Positions 26,226 through 34,856 of a stretch of DNA of 64,000 bases are shown one piece after another. Both the position numbers and the translations under genes were made by a program. The stretch comes from Legionella busanensis (GTDB lineage: Bacteria > Pseudomonadota > Gammaproteobacteria > Legionellales > Legionellaceae): positions 837,001-901,000 of the forward strand of contig NZ_UGOD01000001.1 of assembly GCF_900461525.1 (NCBI RefSeq). Direction: 5' to 3'. Position 1 is the first letter of the stretch, and each line of letters opens with the position of its first letter. The notes below the pieces were generated by a model. The model saw only the letters and a program-made list of their open reading frames with translations. It did no database searches and was not told where the DNA came from.

Positions 26226-27536
26226 ATGAATAGCCTTAATCAAAGCCTAGCTGATATTGTAACTGCTTATACCCAATATGATCCCTCAAATAAGTCCTAT
26301 TATCCTAAGCAATTATCTTCCCAAGAATTACAAAAGCTTGAAGTGCAACTTATTACGCTCTTTTCTCAGTTTTTAACCAATAATGGTGTTGCAGAAAATG
26401 AAATTAATAAACAGCAAAAGATTCTTCGCGGCCTTTTTCATCCTGATAAACTCGTTATAGCTTCTCCAGAAATTCAATGGTTAGAAAATAGTTTAAGTAC
26501 CGGAAATAATAATGGGATATGTTTTAAACTAATTGATAGCTGTGCTGAAGAATTAAAGCAACCGAAAATAAATAAAGAAGATTTTATATTTGATGAAGAT
26601 GATTTAAGTTTCCTGCATATAGATGAGTTGATTAGAAAACTTGAACAGTTAAAGCAACAAGCCGTTACCTTTACACAGCAAGCGTTAATAGATAGTACGA
26701 TTACCCTTTTACAAACTATTAAGCGCTTTCAATCCACAACTGATCAATTTGAGCCAGGATGGCTTAAAACAATTCTTAACTCTCTACCTTATATAACGAG
26801 TGGCTTTTGTATTACTCTATATCTTAAAGAACTTTCTTTGCTTTACGCTATATTATCTTTGGTTGCTAAGGGTGGGAGTTGGCTACAAAAAGGAGACATT
26901 TACGGTTGGCGCGCCTTAGGAGAAATGACACGTGAAATTAGTGGTGTTATTTCAAATGCAGCTACAACACTCACCCTTTATTTTATTAGTATGAATTTCT
27001 CAGCTTTGAATACCGCTTATTATATTGGTTTTGAAGCTTGCTCAAAAGTATTTCAATTAATTGGCCTTTCAGAAACAAAACAAATACCTAGTGCTCACGC
27101 TAACTCGCAAGCCCTGATATTACCGCAGCATTTTTTACCAGGTAAATTTAATTTTGAAACCTTGGAATTAAAATTAATTACTCTTAAACTAGAGCAATAT
27201 CAAGAGCAACAAAAACAGCAATATTTCGCCTCATGGCGGAGAGGCTGTAAAAAAAGCAGTCTAATAGAAAGAGTTTTTCATCAACTTAAAGTAATCGATC
27301 TTAAACCCATTTCAATAAGTGATAAGCTTCTTGAGGTTAATAGTATTATTAATAATTTAGGCTGTCATCCTTATTTTAAAGCAAACAAAAGTAAAGCAAG
27401 AGAAACAATAGAGGCGGTCAAGGTAATCCTAGAAGCACTTATAAGTAATGTAGATAAAAAAACTAAAAGCGAAAAAATAATTACTGAAGATGACGATACG
27501 CTTATTGACAATTTATATTCTCTTAATGCACCTTAA
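26226..27536 (+). CDS. Hypothetical protein with J-domain-like N-terminus; candidate effector
   Basis: 436 residues, not recognised as a named family. Residues 62-76 (KQQKILRGLFHPDKL) resemble the helix II-HPD-helix III turn of DnaJ J domains, with HPD at 72-74. Two hydrophobic stretches (about 180-220 and 240-280) could be membrane hairpins. The last third is helical, and the tail is acidic (EDDDTLIDNLYSLNAP), a composition common in Dot/Icm substrates. No signal peptide. Preceded by 220 AT-rich bases. Standing alone between a glycosyltransferase and ugd; effector status is inference. Confidence 0.6.
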   Translation: MNSLNQSLADIVTAYTQYDPSNKSYYPKQLSSQELQKLEVQLITLFSQFLTNNGVAENEINKQQKILRGLFHPDKLVIASPEIQWLENSLSTGNNNGICFKLIDSCAEELKQPKINKEDFIFDEDDLSFLHIDELIRKLEQLKQQAVTFTQQALIDSTITLLQTIKRFQSTTDQFEPGWLKTILNSLPYITSGFCITLYLKELSLLYAILSLVAKGGSWLQKGDIYGWRALGEMTREISGVISNAATTLTLYFISMNFSALNTAYYIGFEACSKVFQLIGLSETKQIPSAHANSQALILPQHFLPGKFNFETLELKLITLKLEQYQEQQKQQYFASWRRGCKKSSLIERVFHQLKVIDLKPISISDKLLEVNSIINNLGCHPYFKANKSKARETIEAVKVILEALISNVDKKTKSEKIITEDDDTLIDNLYSLNAP

Positions 27537-27679
27537 AATACTTTTAATAGTTTTATTAGATTAGATAATTAATATTATTAATTTTAGCTAACCAAGTTCC
27601 CTTTATTTCAATAAGATTATTTGTTATTCAGTAAAATTTTATTAATAATACGGCCTTAGGTTGATATGGCGAGAGAATA

Positions 27680-29049
27680 ATGAATATTGCAGTTTTTGGC
27701 GCTGGGTACGTTGGCTTAGTATCTGGTGCCTGTTTCGCTAAACTTGGGCACCAAGTAATATGTGCAGATATAAATTCTGAGCGAATACAGATGTTAGAAG
27801 ACGGCCAATGCCCTATTTATGAGCAGGGCTTGAATGAGTTACTTAGGGAGCAATTAAGTTTAGCTCATTTAACTTTTACCACTAATCTAGTGCACGCTAT
27901 TCAATCCAGTCAGGTTTTTATAATTGCAACTGGCACGCCTAGTTTGCCTAATGGGCAGGCTGATTTATCCCAAGTTTTTTCAGTAATAGATTTGATTGTA
28001 GAGCATGTTAATCAGGATGCAGTACTAGTTACCAAATCAACGGTACCCGTTGGTACGGGCGATATTATTGAAAATTTAGTCCATGAAAAAATGAGTGCTA
28101 AAAAGAAGCAGATTAAGCTAACTATTGCTTCTAATCCTGAGTTTTTACGAGAAGGGTGCGCAATTAGCGATTTTTAAATGCTGATCGTATTATCGTTGGC
28201 GGGAATGCCTATGCAATTGCTTGTTTAAAAAAATTATATCAACCGTTAATTGATAATGATATTCCTTTTCTAGCTATGAGTCGAAGTTCTGCAGAATTAA
28301 CAAAATACGCTGCTAATGCTATGTTGGCCTGTCGAATTAGTTTTATGAATCAAGTTAGTCAACTTGCAGAAAAGGTAGGTGCTAATATTGAAGATATTAG
28401 AGACGGAATGGCCCTTGATCCGCGCATAGGACCTTATTTTTTGCAAGCAGGTATTGGTTACGGCGGTTCTTGCTTTCCTAAAGATGTGCGAGCGCTCGCT
28501 CAAACTGCGCAATCGTTAAATATTGATACTGCTTTTTTAGATGCTATAGACAATGTTAATGAATTACAAAAAAGCTGGTTATTTGAGCACGTAGCAAACC
28601 ACTTTCAACAGCAATTACAAGGCTTAACAATTGGTTTTTGGGGTTTGGCATTTAAGCCAGGCACAGATGATTTACGTGAAGCTAGTAGCCTTGTAGCAAT
28701 ACAATCTTTTTTAAAAGCAGGCGCAATTATAAGAGTCTTTGATCCTGCTGCGGTTGCAAAAGCACAACTATTATTTCAATCCTCTGATAATATTGTGTGG
28801 TGTCAAGATATAAATGATGTGTTTGAATCTAAAATTGACGCATTGATTATTGCTACTGAATGGCCTGCCTTTAAGGATTATCCCTTAGCTATTTTGCGTG
28901 ATAAATTAGCTGGTGCGCCTGTTTTTGATGGACGAAATTGTTTTTCCTTAGCGTCTGTACAAAAGGCAGGAATAGCTTACTATTATTCAGTTGGTCGGCC
29001 TGTGGTTTTTAATAAGGAAGACATGGAGCTTGTTCATTATGCAAATTAA
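27680..29049 (+). pseudogene. ugd: UDP-glucose 6-dehydrogenase, interrupted by a -1 frameshift
   Basis: Two frames together make one UDP-glucose dehydrogenase of about 456 residues. The first (27680-28177) begins MNIAVFGAGYVGLVSGACFAKLG and ends after SNPEFLREGCAISDF at TAA 28175-28177. The sequence resumes in the -1 frame from 28174 (L-N-A-D-R-I-I-V-G-G) without a stop and continues to 29049, with the catalytic cysteine in GYGGSCFPKD. One T is missing from the T run at 28171-28175 (five present, six needed). All catalytic motifs are otherwise conserved. The enzyme oxidises UDP-glucose to UDP-glucuronate. Possible explanations: a sequencing error, a real pseudogene, or slippage at U-UUU-UAA. 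It overlaps galU by 11 bases. Confidence 0.85.
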
Positions 29050-29920
29050 AAAAGCTGTTTTCCCAGTAGCAGGGCTAGGTACTCGCTTTTTACCTGCAAC
29101 CAAAGCAAATCCGAAAGAGATGCTTCCTATTGTTGATAAGCCCTTAATTCAATATGCGGTTGAAGAAGCTGTAAGAGCAGGGATTACGCATATGATCTTT
29201 ATTACTAGTTCAACTAAACGTGCTATTGAAGATCATTTTGATAAACATTTTGAATTAGAAGCCAGACTTGAGGAAGAAGGAAAAGAATTCTTACTAGAAT
29301 TAGTAAAAAATGTTTCACCTGCTCATATTCAATTTACTTATGTAAGGCAAAATCAACCACTAGGTTTAGGACATGCCATCTTATGTGCTGAGCATGTTAT
29401 TGGTGATGAGCCCTTTGCGGTACTTTTAGCGGATGATTTAATTGATGAATCAAAGTTACCTTGTTTATCCGCTATGATCGAGCATTTTAAATATAATAAG
29501 CATTCTATTTTGGCAGTTCAGCAAGTGCCATGGGAAAAAGTACACCAGTATGGTGTGGTTAAACTAGATTCTGTTAATAAAGATTATGCCAAGCTAGACG
29601 CTATGATTGAAAAACCTACTGTTGATGAGGCGCCTTCAAATTTTGCAGCGGTTGGCCGTTATGTTTTTACTTCCAGTATTTTTGCATCTTTAAAAAGGAT
29701 TAAAGCTGATCACCGCGGTGAAATACAGTTAACTGATGCTATTCAACATTTATTAAATTATGAATCTGTGATTACCTATCACTTTCGTGGTAAACGCTAT
29801 GATTGCGGTTCTAAATTAGGTTATTTACAAGCAGCTGTTGAGTTTGGTCTGCGTCATTCTGAAATCGGAATAGACTTTTCAAAATATTTATCTAATTTAT
29901 TAGAACGTGTCATTAATTAA
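29039..29920 (+). CDS. galU: UTP-glucose-1-phosphate uridylyltransferase GalU
   Basis: 293 residues from ATG 29039 (the frame is open further upstream, but the family starts MQIKKAVFPVAGLGTRFLPATKA). Motifs: nucleotide-binding GLGTRFLP, KEMLPIVDKPLIQYAVEEA, LGLGHAI and LLADDLID, EKP near residue 190, and CGSKLGYLQA at the end. It makes UDP-glucose for envelope polysaccharides and for the adjacent ugd product. Its start lies inside the last codons of ugd, indicating translational coupling. Confidence 0.96.
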   Translation: MQIKKAVFPVAGLGTRFLPATKANPKEMLPIVDKPLIQYAVEEAVRAGITHMIFITSSTKRAIEDHFDKHFELEARLEEEGKEFLLELVKNVSPAHIQFTYVRQNQPLGLGHAILCAEHVIGDEPFAVLLADDLIDESKLPCLSAMIEHFKYNKHSILAVQQVPWEKVHQYGVVKLDSVNKDYAKLDAMIEKPTVDEAPSNFAAVGRYVFTSSIFASLKRIKADHRGEIQLTDAIQHLLNYESVITYHFRGKRYDCGSKLGYLQAAVEFGLRHSEIGIDFSKYLSNLLERVIN

Positions 29921-29998
29921 ATTTGTTTTCATTTTTTAAGAAATAGCTATTTCTATACTGTAAAATATTTAGTTTCAGTCTAATCTGATTAATGCCTA

Positions 29999-31216
29999 TT
30001 AACCAGGCATGTTAACAGTATTTTCATCTGTATTATTGTTAACATTGTTAACTTCGTTAAGTTGATCATCTTTATCTTTTATTTCATAGGCGTTGCCAGA
30101 TTTATTCTGCACACTATTTGCTTGGTTTGTTGCAAAAAGTCCTAATGTGGATGTGGCTACTGCAACGTTACTTTTTTCACCATCTGAGTTCTTTAATGAT
30201 TTAGCTGCCTGAATTTTACTTTTGATTAATCTATCATGTTCATCGCTAAAGTCTATAAGTTCTTCTGGAAGATGAGTGACTAAAGCGGGGATGTCCTCAT
30301 CTTTTTTAGGAGGATCCTCCTTTATATTATTTCTAAAATTGTTAGTTTTTGTTCCTCTTAAATTAAATCTCATTCGAGTTAACCGGTAACCTAATACACT
30401 TTGTTGAAATTCCTGTTCTGTTAAGTCAGATTCACATTCGCCACTATATTTAGCTTTTTTGGATTCCAATTTTTTAATCTTTTCTTCCGCTAAGGCTTTT
30501 CCAGTTGATGGTAACATTGCCCAAGTATTAACATTTCCATGATTACTGTCGCCGCTGGGCTCGAGGCCTATCATAAAAAAAACTTGTACAGGTTCTTCTT
30601 CGCCCTCTGTAGTCTTAATTTCGCTATCAAAAGCCATATAAGCACTTCTATATGAATATGTTCCCTTATAAGGCTGAGCATTTGGTAATAAAAAACTTTC
30701 ATCAAGCCGTTTAGGATACGCTTTTCTACCTGCACCTATTACTACACCATATTGGTTTAATACAATAAAGCTTAGCCCCGGCATAATATTTGTTTTATAA
30801 AAGGGGGCATTGGCTCTCATAGAATGTATTATTTCTGAATTATTATTGTTACACGCATCATCATTGTCTATTGTCTTTTTACCACTTTCTAAGTGTGATA
30901 CTTCTTCTTTTTCTTCGGAAGGCTTGGTTTTCTTTATTTGCTCAATAGAGCTGTTATCTTCTGTATTGGGTGCTAGTTCTGCAGACGCTACTCCTATAGC
31001 TCCTCTTTTCTTAAGTGTTTTATGCGTATCAATTAGGTTATCTTCCGTGTTTTCTGAGGCTGCTTTTTCTTCTAAGGCATAAGCTTGGGTTTCTATTATA
31101 TCTATATCAGGCGCAAGCGTTTCTTCTAAAGAAACTTCAGAGCTGACTTTTGACGAAGTCGAGGAGACAGGGCGAGTTGATGAGATATTATCATTTAATT
31201 CTAAACGCTCTTTCAT
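29999..31216 (-). CDS. Acidic hypothetical protein, candidate effector
   Basis: 405 residues from ATG 31216, or 419 from the ATG at 31258. Not recognised. The first ~140 residues are low-complexity and acidic/Ser/Glu/Asn rich (SSTSSKVSSEVSLEE; NDDACNNNNSE). A folded middle (about 145-300) contains PGLSFIVLNQYGVVIGAGRKAYPKRLDE and ends with LTRMRFNLRGTKTNNFRNN. The C-terminal tail is Asn/Asp rich and ends NTVNMPG. No signal peptide or membrane segment. A GTTAA-TT direct repeat spaced 11 bases lies upstream (31262-31281). Effector status is a guess from composition and regulation-like repeats. Confidence 0.55.
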   Translation of the reverse strand: MKERLELNDNISSTRPVSSTSSKVSSEVSLEETLAPDIDIIETQAYALEEKAASENTEDNLIDTHKTLKKRGAIGVASAELAPNTEDNSSIEQIKKTKPSEEKEEVSHLESGKKTIDNDDACNNNNSEIIHSMRANAPFYKTNIMPGLSFIVLNQYGVVIGAGRKAYPKRLDESFLLPNAQPYKGTYSYRSAYMAFDSEIKTTEGEEEPVQVFFMIGLEPSGDSNHGNVNTWAMLPSTGKALAEEKIKKLESKKAKYSGECESDLTEQEFQQSVLGYRLTRMRFNLRGTKTNNFRNNIKEDPPKKDEDIPALVTHLPEELIDFSDEHDRLIKSKIQAAKSLKNSDGEKSNVAVATSTLGLFATNQANSVQNKSGNAYEIKDKDDQLNEVNNVNNNTDENTVNMPG

Positions 31217-31744
31217 GATAAACTCTGTTTTACAAGTTTGATAACGGTAGTTTAACATAGCAACATTAACTTAAAGTTAACTGTTTTTATTGATAATTTA
31301 TATTATTCTCATGGCTAGGCTAAGTGCGACGATCTAGCACTTGTCATGAATTAGTTTGAATTTTCTTAAAAAATAGCTCTCTTATGCAGTTCAAAAATTA
31401 AACGATATAAGACAAACGCTATGAGATATGACAAAACAGTTCGAAAAACCTTTAGTAAAATTTATTTGGCTCCTACTGTCACTTAGCTTTAAGAAAACTA
31501 TGTCATAAACCTTGTTATAGACGAGATTTATTTAATGATTTATAGCATTAATACATTCAAATACAGATTAACTTTTTTCCACTTAAACAAGCGTTTTAAA
31601 TTAATCTATATTTAAATTATTGGTATAGAAGTGAAGATGAATCATTATTAAAACAATATTTAATGATGAATATGGTTTCCTAACTTGAATTGGATATATA
31701 CCTCTGGCAAGATGCTTGTTGATTTGGATTTCCAGCGAGGAAGT
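31217..31744. other. Intergenic region, divergent hypothetical / etfBA
   Basis: About 528 bases (or 486 if the longer hypothetical start is used). Contains the palindrome TTAACTTAAAGTTAA at 31266-31280 within a direct-repeat box next to the minus gene, and an AGGAAG ribosome binding site right before etfB. No other gene is supported; a minus-strand open frame at 31601-31831 has no ribosome binding site and overlaps the etfB start. Confidence 0.5.
31262..31281 (-). promoter_or_regulatory. PmrA-box-like direct repeat upstream of the acidic hypothetical gene
   Basis: On the minus strand: GTTAACTTT, AA, GTTAATGTT, i.e. TTAAnnTT repeated with an 11-base period. Legionella PmrA, which activates many Dot/Icm effector genes, is reported to bind tandem cTTAATatT half-sites separated by 2 bases (recalled, not checked). 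Match is partial (about 6-7 of 9 in each half). Confidence 0.35.
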
Positions 31745-32491
31745 ATGAAGATTCTTGTTGCAGTAAAACGTGTTATTGATCCCTACGTCAAGATAAGGAT
31801 TACACCAGATCACATGGGGGTTGAAACACAAAATGTAAAGATGTCTATGAACCCTTTCGATGAGATCGCGCTTGAAGAAGCAATTCGTTTAAAAGAAAAA
31901 AATATTGCCTCTGAGGTAGTTGCTGTTACTGTTGGCGCTGATTCGGCGCAAGAAACACTGCGACACGCACTTGCTTTAGGCGCAGACAGTGCTATTTTAG
32001 TAAAGAGTGAAAAGCATTACTGCAGTTTAAATATTGCCAAGATTTTACAAAAAGTTGTAGCGCAAGAACAGCCTAGCTTAGTACTTATGGGTAAGCAAAC
32101 TATTGATGGTGATAATAATCAAACACCGCAAATGTTAGCAGCGTTACTTGACTGGCCGCAGGCAACTTATGCATCTAAGCTAGAAATTGACAGTAACTCC
32201 TTGCAGGTGACCCGTGAAATTGATGGTGGTTTAGAAACGCTTGCTTTAACATTACCTGCAGTGGTTAGCACAGATTTACGTTTAAATGAACCACGCTACG
32301 CTAGTTTACCTAATATTATGAAAGCAAAACGTAAACCACTAGAAATTCTATCTATAGAAAATTTACAACTTAATTTACAAGATCATGTTCAAGTGCTTTC
32401 GGTAAAGCCTCCTTCTGCACGTTCAGCTGGTGCCATACTGGATTCAGTTAAGTCACTTGTTGAGAAATTAAATGAAGCGAAAGTGCTTTGA
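31745..32491 (+). CDS. etfB: Electron transfer flavoprotein beta subunit
   Basis: 248 residues from ATG 31745, chosen for the preceding AGGAAG site and the family start MKILVAVKRVIDPYVKIRI. Motifs: NPFDEIALEEAIRLKEK, the AMP-binding region VLMGKQTIDGDNNQTPQMLAALLDWPQ, and YASLPNIMKAKRKP near the end. With EtfA it forms the FAD/AMP heterodimer that takes electrons from acyl-CoA dehydrogenases to ETF-ubiquinone oxidoreductase. etfA follows 12 bases downstream with its own ribosome site (AAGGAGAA). Confidence 0.95.
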   Translation: MKILVAVKRVIDPYVKIRITPDHMGVETQNVKMSMNPFDEIALEEAIRLKEKNIASEVVAVTVGADSAQETLRHALALGADSAILVKSEKHYCSLNIAKILQKVVAQEQPSLVLMGKQTIDGDNNQTPQMLAALLDWPQATYASKLEIDSNSLQVTREIDGGLETLALTLPAVVSTDLRLNEPRYASLPNIMKAKRKPLEILSIENLQLNLQDHVQVLSVKPPSARSAGAILDSVKSLVEKLNEAKVL

Positions 32492-32503
32492 TAAGGAGAA
32501 ATA

Positions 32504-33442
32504 ATGAGTGCTCTAGTAATTGTTGAACATGATAATCAAAAAATACATGCATCCACGCGCAGTACTTTCTCGGCTGCATTAAATCTAGACGAGCATCCAA
32601 CACTCTTAGTAGTAGGATATCAGTGTAAGCAGGTAGCAGAAGAGGCGGCTGCCTTAGCAGGCGCAAACATGGTTTTATTGGTAGACAATGAATCTTATCA
32701 ACATCATTTAGCAGAGAATACAAGCCAACTTATTACAGCAATTGCCAAAGATTATGCATTTATTTTAGCGCCTTCAACAACATTCGGTAAAAATATAATG
32801 CCGCGTGTTGCAGCAAAATTAGAGGTGGCTCAAGTTTCAGATGTCATACGAATCATTGATGCTGAGACATTTGAGCATCCTATCTATGCTGGTAATGCAA
32901 TTGAGACAGTTAAGGTCCTTGATAATAAGAAAGTATTAACTATTCGTACGACTGCCTTTTCAAGTAATTTAGCAAGCCAAACACCTTGCTGTATCGAAGC
33001 AATAGATAATTTAATTTTTGACACAAGCACAACATTTGTTAAACAGGAATTAAGTCGTTCAGTGCGGCCTGATTTATCAAGCGCTAAAATTATTGTTTCA
33101 GGAGGGCGTGGTTTACAAAGCGCTGAAAAATTTAAGCTTATTGAAGAATTAGCAGATGCCTTAGGCGCTGCTGTAGGTGCATCAAGAGCGGCTGTTGATG
33201 CAGGATATATTCTTAATGATTGCCAAGTAGGACAAACAGGTAAAATTGTTGCCCCGGAACTTTATATTGCGATAGGAATTTCGGGAGCAGTACAACATTT
33301 AGCTGGTATGAAGGATTCAAAAATTATTGTTGCCATTAACAAAGATCCTGATGCTCCTATATTTCAAATTGCCACCTACGGTTTAGTTGGCGATTTATTT
33401 GAATTAGTTCCAGAACTAATTGAACAATTGAAGCAATCTTAG
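32504..33442 (+). CDS. etfA: Electron transfer flavoprotein alpha subunit
   Basis: 312 residues. N-terminal domain with [16 protein letters not shown]-terminal FAD-binding domain with [48 protein letters not shown] and [28 protein letters not shown], all canonical for ETF-alpha. Works with EtfB in fatty- and amino-acid oxidation. Eight bases separate it from ald, so the three genes probably share a transcript. Confidence 0.96.
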   Translation: MSALVIVEHDNQKIHASTRSTFSAALNLDEHPTLLVVGYQCKQVAEEAAALAGANMVLLVDNESYQHHLAENTSQLITAIAKDYAFILAPSTTFGKNIMPRVAAKLEVAQVSDVIRIIDAETFEHPIYAGNAIETVKVLDNKKVLTIRTTAFSSNLASQTPCCIEAIDNLIFDTSTTFVKQELSRSVRPDLSSAKIIVSGGRGLQSAEKFKLIEELADALGAAVGASRAAVDAGYILNDCQVGQTGKIVAPELYIAIGISGAVQHLAGMKDSKIIVAINKDPDAPIFQIATYGLVGDLFELVPELIEQLKQS

Positions 33443-33450
33443 GAGATATT

Positions 33451-34569
33451 ATGATCGTTGGTATACCTAAAGAAATTAAACCTCAAGAAAATAGAGTAGG
33501 TTTAGTTCCTGCAAGTGTTAGGGAAATTGTTCGAGCTGGAAGTTCGGTATTTGTTGAGAAAGGCGCTGGCTTAGGTATTGGTATTTCTGATGAAGAGTAT
33601 CAAATAGCAGGGGCAGAAATTGTTGATACGGCTGATGAGGTTTTTGCTAAAGCAGAATTAATTATTAAAGTAAAAGAACCTCAACCCATTGAATGTAAGC
33701 GTTTACGAGAAGGTCAAACAATATTTACTTACCTACATTTAGCACCTGATCCGCATCAAGCACGCCTACTTAAAGAATCAGGCGTTACCGCCATTGCTTA
33801 TGAAACCGTAACACAAAATGATGGCGGGTTACCCTTATTAACTCCTATGTCGCAAGTTGCCGGGCGTATGTCAATTCAAGCGGGTGCACATTGCCTGGAA
33901 ATGGCTCAAGGTGGAAGTGGTGTTTTGCTAGGTGGCGTGCCTGGCGTAGCAGCTGCTAATGTGGTAGTCATTGGTGGCGGCGTTGTTGGTACTAATGCTG
34001 TACGTATGGCAATGGGTATGGAAGCGCGCGTAATTGTTTTAGATAAATATTTACCTCGCTTACGTGAATTAGATTTTCAATTTGGTGCTAAATTAAATAC
34101 TATTTATGCTACTTCTGATGCATTAGAACAATACATAGCAACTGCTGATTTAGTGATAGGGGCTGTCCTTGTGCACGGTGCTGCTGCACCTAAATTAGTT
34201 ACAAAAGCCATGTTAAAGACGATGCGACCTGGTTCAGTTGTTGTTGATGTGGCTATTGATCAGGGTGGATGCTTTGAGACAAGCCGCCCAACCACTCATC
34301 AAAATCCAACTTATGTCGTTGATAATGTTGTCCATTACTGCGTCGCTAATATGCCAGGTGCGGTACCGCGTACGTCAACCTTTGCTTTAAATAATGCGAC
34401 ATTGCCTTTTGTTATGAGTTTAGTGACTAAAGGAATTAAACCTGCTTTATTACAAGATCCACATTTGTTAAATGGATTAAATGTTCATAAAGGAATGATT
34501 ACTTATGAAGCAGTCGCATTAGATTTAGGCTTTGAATATATTCCCGCTATTACTGCTTTAAATAGTTAA
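33451..34569 (+). CDS. ald: Alanine dehydrogenase
   Basis: 372 residues, the family length. Starts [23 protein letters not shown]; substrate-site KEP in KVKEPQPIE, conserved HLAPDP, and NAD site [19 protein letters not shown]; catalytic-region [21 protein letters not shown] is diagnostic. It interconverts alanine with pyruvate and ammonia using NAD. In Legionella-type metabolism, amino acids are the main carbon source, which fits the pairing with ETF genes. Confidence 0.96.
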   Translation: MIVGIPKEIKPQENRVGLVPASVREIVRAGSSVFVEKGAGLGIGISDEEYQIAGAEIVDTADEVFAKAELIIKVKEPQPIECKRLREGQTIFTYLHLAPDPHQARLLKESGVTAIAYETVTQNDGGLPLLTPMSQVAGRMSIQAGAHCLEMAQGGSGVLLGGVPGVAAANVVVIGGGVVGTNAVRMAMGMEARVIVLDKYLPRLRELDFQFGAKLNTIYATSDALEQYIATADLVIGAVLVHGAAAPKLVTKAMLKTMRPGSVVVDVAIDQGGCFETSRPTTHQNPTYVVDNVVHYCVANMPGAVPRTSTFALNNATLPFVMSLVTKGIKPALLQDPHLLNGLNVHKGMITYEAVALDLGFEYIPAITALNS

Positions 34570-34650
34570 GATGGCCTAGATTTTAGTGAAACCTAGGTTG
34601 TATATTTTTGTAATAGCCCACTTAATGTCGTTAACTTAATAATTGTTCTG

Positions 34651-34733
34651 TCCTTCCCGCGCAGGCGGGAATCCATTTTTGTGTAGGTACAGTGCAAGTG
34701 TTAAGATAAATTTCCGCCTGTTCGAAAATGACA
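34651..34733 (-). repeat. 83-bp dispersed repeat, copy 2
   Basis: Inverse-orientation partner of 24398-24480. The left end carries the clean palindrome TTCCCGC-GCAG-GCGGGAA (34654-34671), the right end a decayed TTTCCGCC...AAAA one. Lies between ald and ponA, which converge, so it may also terminate transcription. Confidence 0.65.
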
Positions 34734-34856
34734 AATCTTTAAGTTAAAGCTATTACCTGATCTATTAGCTGAATGTAAGCTACAATAGACCTCTTTCCTA
34801 ACCCGTTAGGCAACAGGTCTATTTACCTATTGCTCCCCGTTATCTACATCCTACGC

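Noticed and set aside
28169-28180. Programmed frameshifting asserted as fact
   Set aside because: The site is slippery in principle, but a homopolymer sequencing error or a true mutation explains it more simply; kept only as one alternative.
27680-29049. Two separate UDP-glucose dehydrogenase genes
   Set aside because: Motif order and the -1 frame continuity without an intervening stop show one gene split by a frameshift, not a duplication.
31601-31831. Minus-strand open frame across the etfB start
   Set aside because: Overlaps the well-supported etfB start and its ribosome site; no start signal.
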